Shown here: positions 22,983 to 30,800 of the stretch, piece after piece | Position numbering within the stretch: position 1 is the first letter of the stretch | Layout of the letters: every line of letters begins with the position of its first letter | DNA from: Alcanivorax hongdengensis A-11-3 | GTDB taxonomy: Bacteria; Pseudomonadota; Gammaproteobacteria; Pseudomonadales; Alcanivoracaceae | NCBI RefSeq assembly: GCF_000300995.1 | Contig: NZ_AMRJ01000004.1 | Span: forward strand, 1-64,000 | Direction of reading: 5' to 3' | Length of the DNA stretch: 64,000 nt | Notes under the pieces: generated by a model | What the model was told of the DNA's origin: nothing | The model's input: only the letters and a program-made list of their open reading frames with translations | The model's database searches: none | Translations under genes and position numbers: made by a program

Positions 22983-24056
22983 ATGACCGATAAACAGGTA
23001 GACGATCTCAATATCGCCTCGCAGGAACTGCTGATTACGCCCAACGCACTGAAGGAAGAGCTGCCGCTCTCCGACAATGCCCGTCAGACCGTGATCGAAG
23101 GCCGTGAGACGATTCGCAATATTCTCGACCGCAAGGACCACCGCCTGTTCGTGGTGATCGGCCCCTGCTCCATCCATGACCCCAAGGCGGCCATGGAGTA
23201 TGCCCAAAAGCTCAAGGCCCTGGCCGAGGAAGTGAAGGACACCATCTACCTGGTGCTGCGCGTCTACTTTGAAAAGCCCCGCACCACCGTGGGCTGGAAG
23301 GGGCTGATCAACGACCCCTACATGAACGACTCCTTCAAGGTACAGGACGGGCTGCACATCGCCCGCAAACTGCTGCTGGACGTGGCCGAGCTGGGCCTGC
23401 CGGCGGCCACCGAGGCGCTGGACCCGACCACCCCGCAATACCTGCAGGACCTGATTGCCTGGAACGCCATCGGCGCACGCACCACCGAAAGCCAGACGCA
23501 CCGGGAAATGTCTTCCGGCCTGTCCAGCCCGGTGGGCTTCAAGAATGGCACCGACGGCAGCCTGGATGTGGCCGTGAACGCCATGCTCAGCGTCAAGCAC
23601 CCGCACCGTTTCCTGGGCATTGATCCGGAAGGCCGCGTGGCACTGACCACCACCAAGGGCAACCAGTACGGCCATGTGGTACTGCGCGGTGGTGGCGGCA
23701 AGCCCAACTACGACTCGGTGTCCGTGGCACTGGCCGAAAAGGCTCTGGAGAAAGCCGGCGTGTCCACCAACATCATGGTGGATTGCTCCCACTCCAACTC
23801 CAACAAGGACCCGGGCCTGCAACCGCTGGTGATGGAAAACATTGGCAACCAGATTCTGGAAGGCAACCAGTCCATTGTCGGGCTGATGGTGGAATCGCAT
23901 CTGAAATTCGGCAACCAGAAGATCCCGGCCAACCTGGAAGATCTGGAATATGGCGTTTCCGTCACCGATGGCTGTATTGCCTGGGACACCACCGAAGAGG
24001 CCATCCGCGGCCTGGCGGACAAGCTGCGCGACGTGCTGCCCAAGCGTAACGGCTGA
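22983..24056 (+). CDS. aroG: 3-deoxy-7-phosphoheptulonate synthase, AroFGH class
   Basis: The first enzyme of the shikimate pathway condenses phosphoenolpyruvate with erythrose 4-phosphate. Class I-alpha motifs are present: VVIGPCSIHDPKAAMEYA, LRVYFEKPRTTVGWKG, IGARTTESQTHREMSSGLS, and the metal-binding DCSHSNSNKD. 357 residues, the normal length. The feedback amino acid of this isozyme (Phe, Tyr or Trp) cannot be read reliably. A strong terminator follows at 24082. Confidence 0.93.
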   Translation: MTDKQVDDLNIASQELLITPNALKEELPLSDNARQTVIEGRETIRNILDRKDHRLFVVIGPCSIHDPKAAMEYAQKLKALAEEVKDTIYLVLRVYFEKPRTTVGWKGLINDPYMNDSFKVQDGLHIARKLLLDVAELGLPAATEALDPTTPQYLQDLIAWNAIGARTTESQTHREMSSGLSSPVGFKNGTDGSLDVAVNAMLSVKHPHRFLGIDPEGRVALTTTKGNQYGHVVLRGGGGKPNYDSVSVALAEKALEKAGVSTNIMVDCSHSNSNKDPGLQPLVMENIGNQILEGNQSIVGLMVESHLKFGNQKIPANLEDLEYGVSVTDGCIAWDTTEEAIRGLADKLRDVLPKRNG

Positions 24057-24081
24057 CGCCCAAGCCTCCAACGGCGCCCAC

Positions 24082-24113
24082 AAAAAAGCCCCGGCAATGC
24101 CGGGGCTTTTTTT
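24082..24113. terminator. Bidirectional intrinsic terminator after aroG
   Basis: AAAAAAGCCCCGGCA pairs with TGCCGGGGCTTTTTTT, a GC-rich stem with A and U tracts on either side. It can stop aroG on the plus strand and the repeat lipoprotein gene on the minus strand. Confidence 0.9.
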
Positions 24114-24172
24114 GTTTGCTGTCTTGCTGTGCTTACCTGCCAGCGCCCCAGCGCCGGCAGGTGCGGTTCGGA

Positions 24173-26812
24173 TCAACCACCCAGGTTGCCAAAACCACCC
24201 AGCAGACCGGTGAGCAGGTTGGGCAACTCACCGCCGGCCTCCATCAGACACTCCACCGGCAGAGTCGGGCTCAGACCACCACTACCGGCCACCGGACACA
24301 GCTGGCTGGTAATCGGATCCGTGCCACCGGTGCCGCCCGTGGCGCCGCCCAGCAGGTCCTGCAGCTGGGACAGGTTGCCACCGGCTTCGGTGAGGCAGTC
24401 AAAGGCCGTGGTCGGGCCCAGATCGCCGCCCGCCGTGGTCGGGCAGAACTGGGTCAGCACCGGCTCCAGCGGGTTGGCACCGCCGGTGGGCAGACCACCA
24501 CCGGCCGCTTCCATGAAGCAGGCCGCCGGGTCGATCGGGCTGGTTGCTGCCGCTTGCGGACACAGGGCCTCGGTCAGCGGGTTGGCACCCAGCAGCAGGT
24601 CCTGCACGTCACCAAAGCTGCTACCGGCTTCGGTCAGGCAGTCCAGCGGCGTGGTCGGACCCAGATCACCGTCAGCGGTGGTCGGGCAGAACGGGCTCAG
24701 CAACGGAGACAGCGGGTTGCCATCGGTACCCGGCAGACCGCCGCCGCCCGGCAGGCCACCACCGGCCGCTTCCATGAAGCAGGCGGCGGGATCAATCGGG
24801 CTGTTGGCTGCCGCTTGTGGACACAGGGCGTCGGTCAGCGGGTTGGAGCCGAGCAGCAGGTCCTGCACGTCACCAAAGTTGCCACCGGCCTCGGTCAGGC
24901 AGTCCAGCGGTGTGGTCGGGCCCAGGTCCCCATCGGCGGTGGTCGGGCAGAATTGACTCAGCACTGGCGCCAGCGGGTTGCCATCGGTACCCGGCAGACC
25001 ACCGCCACCCGGCAGGCCGCCACCGGCCGCTTCCATGAAGCAGGCAGCGGGGTCAATCGGGCTGTTGGCCGCCGCTTCCGGGCACAGGGCCTCGGTCAGC
25101 GGGTTGGCACCGAGCAGCAGGTCCTGCACGTCACCGAAGTTGCCACCGGCTTCGGTCAGGCAGTCCAGCGGCGTGGTCGGACCCAGATCGCCGGCCGCCG
25201 TGGTCGGGCAGAATTGCTCCAGAACCGGCGCCAGCGGGTTACCGTCGGTACCCGGCAGGTTGCCACCGCTGGGCAGGTTTTCACCGGCTTCCATGAAACA
25301 GGCGGCCGGATCCAGCGGGCCGTCCTGAGCGGAAGTCTGCGGACACAGGGCGTCGGTCAGCGGATTGGAACCGAGCAGCAGATCCTGCACGTCACCAAAG
25401 TTGCCACCAGCCTCGGTCAGACAGTCAATCGGCGTGGTCGGGCCCAGATCCGCTTCAGCGGTGTTCGGGCAGAACTGGGACAGTACCGGCGCCAGCGGGT
25501 TGCCATCGGCACCCGGCAGACCGCCACCACCCGGCAGGCCACCACCGGCCGCTTCCATGAAGCAGGCAGCAGGGTCGATCGGGCTGTTGGCCGCCGCTTG
25601 CGGGCACAGGGCCTCGGTCAGCGGGTTGGCGCCCAGCAGCAGATCCTGCACGTCGGAGAAGTTGCCACCGGCTTCGCTCAGGCAGTCGATCGGCGTGGTC
25701 GGGCCCAGATCACCGGCCGCCACGTTCGGGCAGAACTGCTCCAGCACCGGCGCCAGCGGGTTGTCACCGCCGGTGCCGCCACCGGGAAGACCACCCGGCA
25801 GACCGCCAGCAGCTTCCTGGAAGCAGGCCGCCGGATCAATCGGGCTGTTGGCCGCCGCTTCCGGGCACAGGGCTTCGGTCAGCGGGTTGGCACCCAGCAG
25901 CAGGTCCTGCACGTCGGAGAAGTTGCCACCGGCTTCGGTCAGGCAGTCGATCGGCGTAGTCGGGCCCAGATCCGCTTCAGCGGTGTTCGGGCAGAATTGC
26001 GCCAGGGCCGGTGCCAGCGGGTTGCCATCGGCACCCGGCAGATCACCACCACCCGGCAGGCCACCACCGGCCGCTTCCATGAAGCAGGCAGCGGGGTCAA
26101 TCGGGCTGTTGGCCGCCGCTTCCGGACATAGGGCCTCGGTCAGCGGGTTGGCACCCAGCAACAGGTCCTGCACGTCGGAGAAGTTGCCACCGGCCTCGCT
26201 CACGCAGTCGATCGGCGTTGTCGGGCCCAGATCACCGGCCGCCACGTTCGGGCAGAATTGCTCGAGGACTGGCGCCAGCGGGTTGCCATCGCCACCCGGC
26301 AGGTCACCACCACCCGGGAGACCGCCGCCTGCGGCTTCTTCGAAGCAGGCCGCCGGATCAATCGGGCTGTTGGCCGCCGCTTCCGGGCACAGGGCCTCGG
26401 TCAGCGGGTTGGCACCCAGCAGCAGATCCTGAACGTCGCCGAAGTTACCACCGGCTTCGGTGAGACAGTCGATCGGCGTGGTCGGACCCAGGTCACCGGC
26501 TGCGGTATCCGGGCAGAACTGAGCCAGGGCCGGCGCCAGCGGGTTACCGTCAGCGCCCGGCAGGGGCAGATCACCACCACCCGGCAGGCCGTTACCGGCG
26601 GCTTCCATGAAGCAGGCAGCCGGATCAATCGGGCTGTTGGCCGCCGCTTCCGGGCACAGCTGCTCGGTCAGCGGGTTGGCACCCAGCAACAGATCCTGCA
26701 CGTCGGAGAAGTTGCCACCGGCTTCGGTGAGACAGTCAATCGGCGTGGACGGGCCGATATCGGCCATGGCGGTTTCCGGACAGAACTGCTCCAGTACCGG
26801 CGCCAGCGGATT
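24173..26812 (-). repeat. About ten tandem 261-bp coding repeats
   Basis: The 3' three quarters of the lipoprotein gene consists of near-identical units of about 252-267 bp, most of them 258 or 261 bp; for example GTCGGGCAG recurs at 24681 and 24942. The high identity at DNA level suggests recent duplication or gene conversion and makes copy number prone to change or misassembly. Confidence 0.9.
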
Positions 26813-27703
26813 GGCGCCATCGCCACCACCACCGGGCAGGTTGCCACCGCCGGTAACCGCTTCGCTGAAGCAGGTCATCGGGTCGATACGGCCGTCAGCC
26901 GCATCCATCGGACACAGGGCCTCGGTGAGCGGGTTGGGCGCGGTCAGCATGTCGATCACGGTGATGTAGACACGGCTGGCCTCGTTCAGGCAGTCGATCG
27001 GAGTTTGCGGGCCAAAACCACCGGCCCCGGCTTCCGGACACAGCTGATCGGTGATCTGGCCAGCACCGGGCAGGCCGCCGGCACCCCCATCACCACCATC
27101 GCCGCCACCACCGGGCAGGCTACCGTTACCCACGGCTTCCGCGAAGCAGCTTTCCGGATCGATGTTGCCGTCCGCGGCTTCCTGCGGACAGATGGCATCG
27201 GTGATCGGGTTGCTGCCACCCAGCATGTCACCCAGATTCTGAAGGTTGCCAGCGGCTTCCTGCAGACAGGCGGCCGGGAACGTCAGGGTGCCATCAAAGG
27301 ATGTGTCGGTGTCATAGGCAAAATCCTGGGGCAGCATTTCACCGTTGAAGTGGAAGGTAGCGTCGAACGCTTCGGCCGCGGTCGGGCAGAAGCTCTGGAC
27401 GATCGGGTTCAGGGACAGGGAATACCCGGTGTCCTCTTCCGCCTGGTCCTCGCCCTCTTCCATACAGTCTTCAGGATCGATCGCGCCATCTTCGTCCGCC
27501 GCCGCAGCGGTATCCGGACAGAAGGTATCGGTGAAATCGTTATCCTCATCCACCACTTCCGTGGTATCGGGGGTTTGCTCACGGGGTGTCGCCGCGTTGT
27601 CGTCGGCCGGAGTAGCCGAGCTACCGCCGCCTCCGCCGCCACAGGCGCTGAGCAGCGCAGCCAGCAGGCTGCTGCCGATCAGGAGCTTGATATTGGTAGC
27701 CAA
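24173..27703 (-). CDS. Giant repetitive cysteine-pair lipoprotein, 1176 aa
   Basis: The lipoprotein signal ends in LLSAC-GGGGGG, so it is lipid-anchored on the cell surface or periplasmic face. I start at TTG 27703, 7 nt after GGGAGGG, which gives a textbook signal peptide. After an acidic linker come about five single cysteine-pair units, then ten modules of about 87 residues. Each module has two half-units, QFCP...LGPTTPIDCLTEA and LCPEAAANSPIDPAACFMEA, separated by QDLLLGANPL and a LPGGG linker. I count about 25 cysteine pairs, one roughly every 14-17 residues apart. Acidic, Gly/Pro-rich and with almost no Lys. I do not recognise the family; a surface adhesin, matrix or metal-binding role is speculation. 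Confidence 0.85.
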   Translation of the reverse strand: MATNIKLLIGSSLLAALLSACGGGGGGSSATPADDNAATPREQTPDTTEVVDEDNDFTDTFCPDTAAAADEDGAIDPEDCMEEGEDQAEEDTGYSLSLNPIVQSFCPTAAEAFDATFHFNGEMLPQDFAYDTDTSFDGTLTFPAACLQEAAGNLQNLGDMLGGSNPITDAICPQEAADGNIDPESCFAEAVGNGSLPGGGGDGGDGGAGGLPGAGQITDQLCPEAGAGGFGPQTPIDCLNEASRVYITVIDMLTAPNPLTEALCPMDAADGRIDPMTCFSEAVTGGGNLPGGGGDGANPLAPVLEQFCPETAMADIGPSTPIDCLTEAGGNFSDVQDLLLGANPLTEQLCPEAAANSPIDPAACFMEAAGNGLPGGGDLPLPGADGNPLAPALAQFCPDTAAGDLGPTTPIDCLTEAGGNFGDVQDLLLGANPLTEALCPEAAANSPIDPAACFEEAAGGGLPGGGDLPGGDGNPLAPVLEQFCPNVAAGDLGPTTPIDCVSEAGGNFSDVQDLLLGANPLTEALCPEAAANSPIDPAACFMEAAGGGLPGGGDLPGADGNPLAPALAQFCPNTAEADLGPTTPIDCLTEAGGNFSDVQDLLLGANPLTEALCPEAAANSPIDPAACFQEAAGGLPGGLPGGGTGGDNPLAPVLEQFCPNVAAGDLGPTTPIDCLSEAGGNFSDVQDLLLGANPLTEALCPQAAANSPIDPAACFMEAAGGGLPGGGGLPGADGNPLAPVLSQFCPNTAEADLGPTTPIDCLTEAGGNFGDVQDLLLGSNPLTDALCPQTSAQDGPLDPAACFMEAGENLPSGGNLPGTDGNPLAPVLEQFCPTTAAGDLGPTTPLDCLTEAGGNFGDVQDLLLGANPLTEALCPEAAANSPIDPAACFMEAAGGGLPGGGGLPGTDGNPLAPVLSQFCPTTADGDLGPTTPLDCLTEAGGNFGDVQDLLLGSNPLTDALCPQAAANSPIDPAACFMEAAGGGLPGGGGLPGTDGNPLSPLLSPFCPTTADGDLGPTTPLDCLTEAGSSFGDVQDLLLGANPLTEALCPQAAATSPIDPAACFMEAAGGGLPTGGANPLEPVLTQFCPTTAGGDLGPTTAFDCLTEAGGNLSQLQDLLGGATGGTGGTDPITSQLCPVAGSGGLSPTLPVECLMEAGGELPNLLTGLLGGFGNLGG

Positions 27704-27925
27704 AGTGAATCCCTCCCTTGTACTTGTCGTCATACTCTCTCTGGGCAGAGAGATGTACTGGCGACTATGGAAGGGATGTGCAATCTAATGTAGAGCAAGG
27801 TGGTTGACTGACTGTAAGCAAGCGTAGCTCTGGTTACCGAATGGTGTCTGAACCGGCCTCGCCGATACGCACGGATACAATATGCAGATTTATGAGAACC
27901 CGGTCACATTTTTGGCGCCGGCCAT

Positions 27926-28936
27926 TCAGGCTCGCCGGCTCACGACCCGGGTGCGGGCACGCAGGTGACCGGCTTCATCCTCCTCGCGCAGGATCTCGTT
28001 GACGAAGCTGCCGATCTCACGCAGGGCCAGTGATGCCTCCGGTAACCAGGCTGCCAGTGCATGGAAGACATGCATCATGTCTTCCCACACCTGAAGCTGG
28101 CAGGGCACGCCGGCCTTGCGGGCCTGCTCCGCCACGCGCACCGCATCGCTGTAAAGCACCTCGGTGCTGCCCACCTGAATCATCAACGGCGGCAGGCCGG
28201 TCAGATCGGCAAAGGCCGGTGACAGCATGGGCGATGCCGGGTTGTAACCTTCGCTGTAGGAGGCCGATACAAAGCGCAGGGCCTTCATGGGAATGAACGG
28301 ATCGTGCCGAACATGGCGCCAGTGACTTTCACCACTGCAGGTCAGGTCCGCCCAGGGGCTGATCAGCACGGCACAGGCCGGCATCGGCAAAGACAGTTCG
28401 CGCAGCCGCAGCAGCGTCACCAGTGCCAGGTTGCCGCCGGCGGAATCCCCGGCGAAAACGATATCGCGGCTGCGATACCCCTGTTTGAGCAGCCCCTGAT
28501 AGGCCCGCACCGCATCTTCCAGCGGCGCGGGATAACACCAGTCCGGCGGTTGCCGGTAATCCAGCGCCAGCACCTTGGCCCGGCAATGGCGACTGAGCCG
28601 CCAGGTCACCGCCCGATGGGAACGGGGCGAGCCGAAAAAGTAGGCGCCCCCATGGAAATACACCACCACACGGTTGGAACGCACTTCTCGCCCGGCGATC
28701 AACCACTCGCAGGGGACACCGCCCATGTGCGTGCGAGCAATATGCACGTTGGCCGGCACCGGTAGGGCCAGGGTCAAGGCATCAAAACCCAGTTGGGAAA
28801 ACTTCATGAAACGTCGGGTAAAACGCAGACGGCTGATCACCGGCTTGATGGCACGGCCCATTACCCGGTTGACCACCCTGCCCTGCCAGCTGATGGCAGG
28901 GTGCATGCTGTCGGCGTTGTTGCGGTTGGACGCCAT
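27926..28936 (-). CDS. HSL-family carboxylesterase (alpha/beta hydrolase)
   Basis: The hormone-sensitive-lipase family signature is clear: the oxyanion motif VVYFHGGAYFFGS, the nucleophile in FAGDSAGGNLAL, and late aspartate and histidine in the STEVLYSDAVR and MMHVFHAL segments. Such enzymes hydrolyse esters of short- to medium-chain acids. The N-terminal 60 residues are basic and may form a cap. Start 28936 is tentative: no strong ribosome-binding site is visible, and ATG 28909 is an alternative. There is no signal peptide. Confidence 0.85.
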   Translation of the reverse strand: MASNRNNADSMHPAISWQGRVVNRVMGRAIKPVISRLRFTRRFMKFSQLGFDALTLALPVPANVHIARTHMGGVPCEWLIAGREVRSNRVVVYFHGGAYFFGSPRSHRAVTWRLSRHCRAKVLALDYRQPPDWCYPAPLEDAVRAYQGLLKQGYRSRDIVFAGDSAGGNLALVTLLRLRELSLPMPACAVLISPWADLTCSGESHWRHVRHDPFIPMKALRFVSASYSEGYNPASPMLSPAFADLTGLPPLMIQVGSTEVLYSDAVRVAEQARKAGVPCQLQVWEDMMHVFHALAAWLPEASLALREIGSFVNEILREEDEAGHLRARTRVVSRRA

Positions 28937-29034
28937 CGACGGACTCTTGCTGCGTGCTTTATCCCAGAGTAAGTAGCCCCGGCGCCTTGAACAAGACACA
29001 ATGCGGTCAATAAGGTCTACGGGTTAATCACAGA

Positions 29035-29859
29035 ATGCGTATGGACACCCAGCGCCAGCGTTGGCGGCATATTATTTTCGGCACCGACACGCCCGCCGGG
29101 CAGCTGTTCGACCAGCTGCTGATCATCGCCATCATCGCCAGTGTGGCGGCGGTGATGCTCGACAGTGTCGCCGGCATTCATGAACGCTTTGGTAGCTGGC
29201 TTTACGCGGCAGAATGGTTTTTCACGATACTGTTCACGCTGGAGTATGTGGTGCGCCTGTGGGTCAGCGAACGGCCGGTGCGTTATGCCCGCAGCTTTTT
29301 TGGCGTGGTGGATCTGCTCTCGGTGATTCCCACCTACCTGAGCCTGTTTGTGCCCGGCTCCAATTACCTGCTGACCATTCGGGCCCTGCGCGTGTTGCGC
29401 GTCTTCCGGGTCATGAAGCTGGCCAAGTTCATGGGCGAGGCCAATCAGCTGGGGCTGGCGCTGGTACGCACCCGCCGCAAGATTGCCGTCTTCATGTTCT
29501 CGGTGGTGGTGGTGATCATTATCTTCGGCAGCCTGATGTACGTGGTGGAAGGGCCGCACAACGGCTTTACCAGTATTCCGCGCAGCATCTACTGGGCGGT
29601 GGTCACCATTACCACCGTGGGCTATGGCGACATTTCGCCACAGACACCCTTTGGGCAGTTTATTGCCTCACTGGCCATGATCACCGGTTATGCGATTATT
29701 GCCGTGCCCACCGGCATCGTCACCGCGGAAATTTCCGCCGCCCGGGTGGCGCTGCGTTTTCAGCGCGAATGCACCCAGTGCCATCACCATGACCACGATC
29801 TGGATGCCCGCTTTTGCAAACAGTGCGGCACCGTGCTGCCCAGGCTGCCGATGGATTAG
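29035..29859 (+). CDS. Voltage-gated-type potassium channel with C-terminal Cys4 motif
   Basis: Six-helix ion channel. The S4 segment has regularly spaced arginines (IRALRVLRVFRVMKLAK, residues about 115-131). The pore loop carries the potassium filter TVGYGD at residues 194-199. The cytoplasmic tail ends in a zinc-ribbon-like Cys4 motif, C246-x2-C249 and C261-x2-C264, with four histidines between. The tail motif could bind zinc or sense redox state. Its stop overlaps the convergent redoxin gene by 4 bp. Confidence 0.88.
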   Translation: MRMDTQRQRWRHIIFGTDTPAGQLFDQLLIIAIIASVAAVMLDSVAGIHERFGSWLYAAEWFFTILFTLEYVVRLWVSERPVRYARSFFGVVDLLSVIPTYLSLFVPGSNYLLTIRALRVLRVFRVMKLAKFMGEANQLGLALVRTRRKIAVFMFSVVVVIIIFGSLMYVVEGPHNGFTSIPRSIYWAVVTITTVGYGDISPQTPFGQFIASLAMITGYAIIAVPTGIVTAEISAARVALRFQRECTQCHHHDHDLDARFCKQCGTVLPRLPMD

Positions 29860-30713
29860 TCACTGGCTGGACGCAGCAGCCCCTTCTCTTCCAGCACCTG
29901 TACAAACAGGGACGGCTCCGGGCGAATGCGGTAATTATCCGTCAGGTGCTGGTAAACCAGACGCCCCTTGCTGTCGATCACCATCACCGTGGGCATCACG
30001 GTATCGCTGCCGTACCCCAGCGCTTCCAGTCCCAGGGGGGTGCCGCCCTGATCGACAATGCCCAGCGCTCGGGCGGCCTTGAGGTCGGTGTCGACCAGAA
30101 ATTCGAACGGGACATCGAAACGCTGAGCCAGCTCGCGGGTATGACGCTGGGACTGGGGGCTGACCAGTGCCACCCGCACGCCGCGCGCCTGCAGGTTGCG
30201 GTACTGGCCGGCCATTTCCTTCACCTGGGCCATGCACAGCGGGCACCAGTTGCCCCGGTAGAACAGCAACACCAGTGGCTGGCCCTTGAAGGCCGCCAGG
30301 GTCACCGGTTTGCCCGCTTCATCGGTAAAGGCCAGCTTCGGCATCGGCTTGCCCACCTGCACGGTGGAGCGGCGATTCTGATAATGACTGTACCAGCCAA
30401 AGTACTGCAGCATGCCCATCTGACAGAGGAAGGCCAGCAACGGCACCCAGGGCTGGGTGTTGCCCACCCACAACATGCCGCAGGCGGCAAGCAACCCACC
30501 GAACACGGTCCACTGCAGCAGCGGAATCTGCTCCGGCGTGCGGGCCGGCTGCTTGAAGAACAACCAGCCGAAGAAGCCGATCATTGGCGCGCTCGCGGCC
30601 AGCAACGCCAGGCCACTGCGATCCTGCTGTGCCAGTAACCACCCGGCGGCCGTCAGCGTCACCAGCAGGACCACAAAATACGCAGAGATAAATAACGATT
30701 TAAGACTTTTCAT
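29856..30713 (-). CDS. Membrane-anchored AhpC/TSA-type redoxin
   Basis: About three N-terminal hydrophobic segments (residues roughly 8-28, 34-52 and 66-106) anchor a thioredoxin-fold domain that begins near residue 120 (VGKPMPKLAF). The redox site is YRGNWCPLC, with C157 and C160 as a C-x2-C pair. This is a peroxiredoxin/TlpA-like disulfide or peroxide reductase with its domain on one face of the inner membrane. The orientation is not certain. It lies 88 bp downstream of nasA on the same strand but need not be part of that operon. Confidence 0.78.
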   Translation of the reverse strand: MKSLKSLFISAYFVVLLVTLTAAGWLLAQQDRSGLALLAASAPMIGFFGWLFFKQPARTPEQIPLLQWTVFGGLLAACGMLWVGNTQPWVPLLAFLCQMGMLQYFGWYSHYQNRRSTVQVGKPMPKLAFTDEAGKPVTLAAFKGQPLVLLFYRGNWCPLCMAQVKEMAGQYRNLQARGVRVALVSPQSQRHTRELAQRFDVPFEFLVDTDLKAARALGIVDQGGTPLGLEALGYGSDTVMPTVMVIDSKGRLVYQHLTDNYRIRPEPSLFVQVLEEKGLLRPASD

Positions 30714-30800
30714 CAGACCTTTCCCGATTGGCTGCCCGGTGGTTGCGTCACCACCGGGTGCTGATTGTAACGGGTATCTGATGCGTCGTCTGGCCGCTTG

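Noticed and set aside
24116-26432. Long plus-strand open frames across the lipoprotein repeats (up to 671 codons)
   Set aside because: They mirror the 261-bp periodicity of the minus-strand gene, which has a proper signal peptide, lipobox and ribosome-binding site. The plus frames start with none of these.
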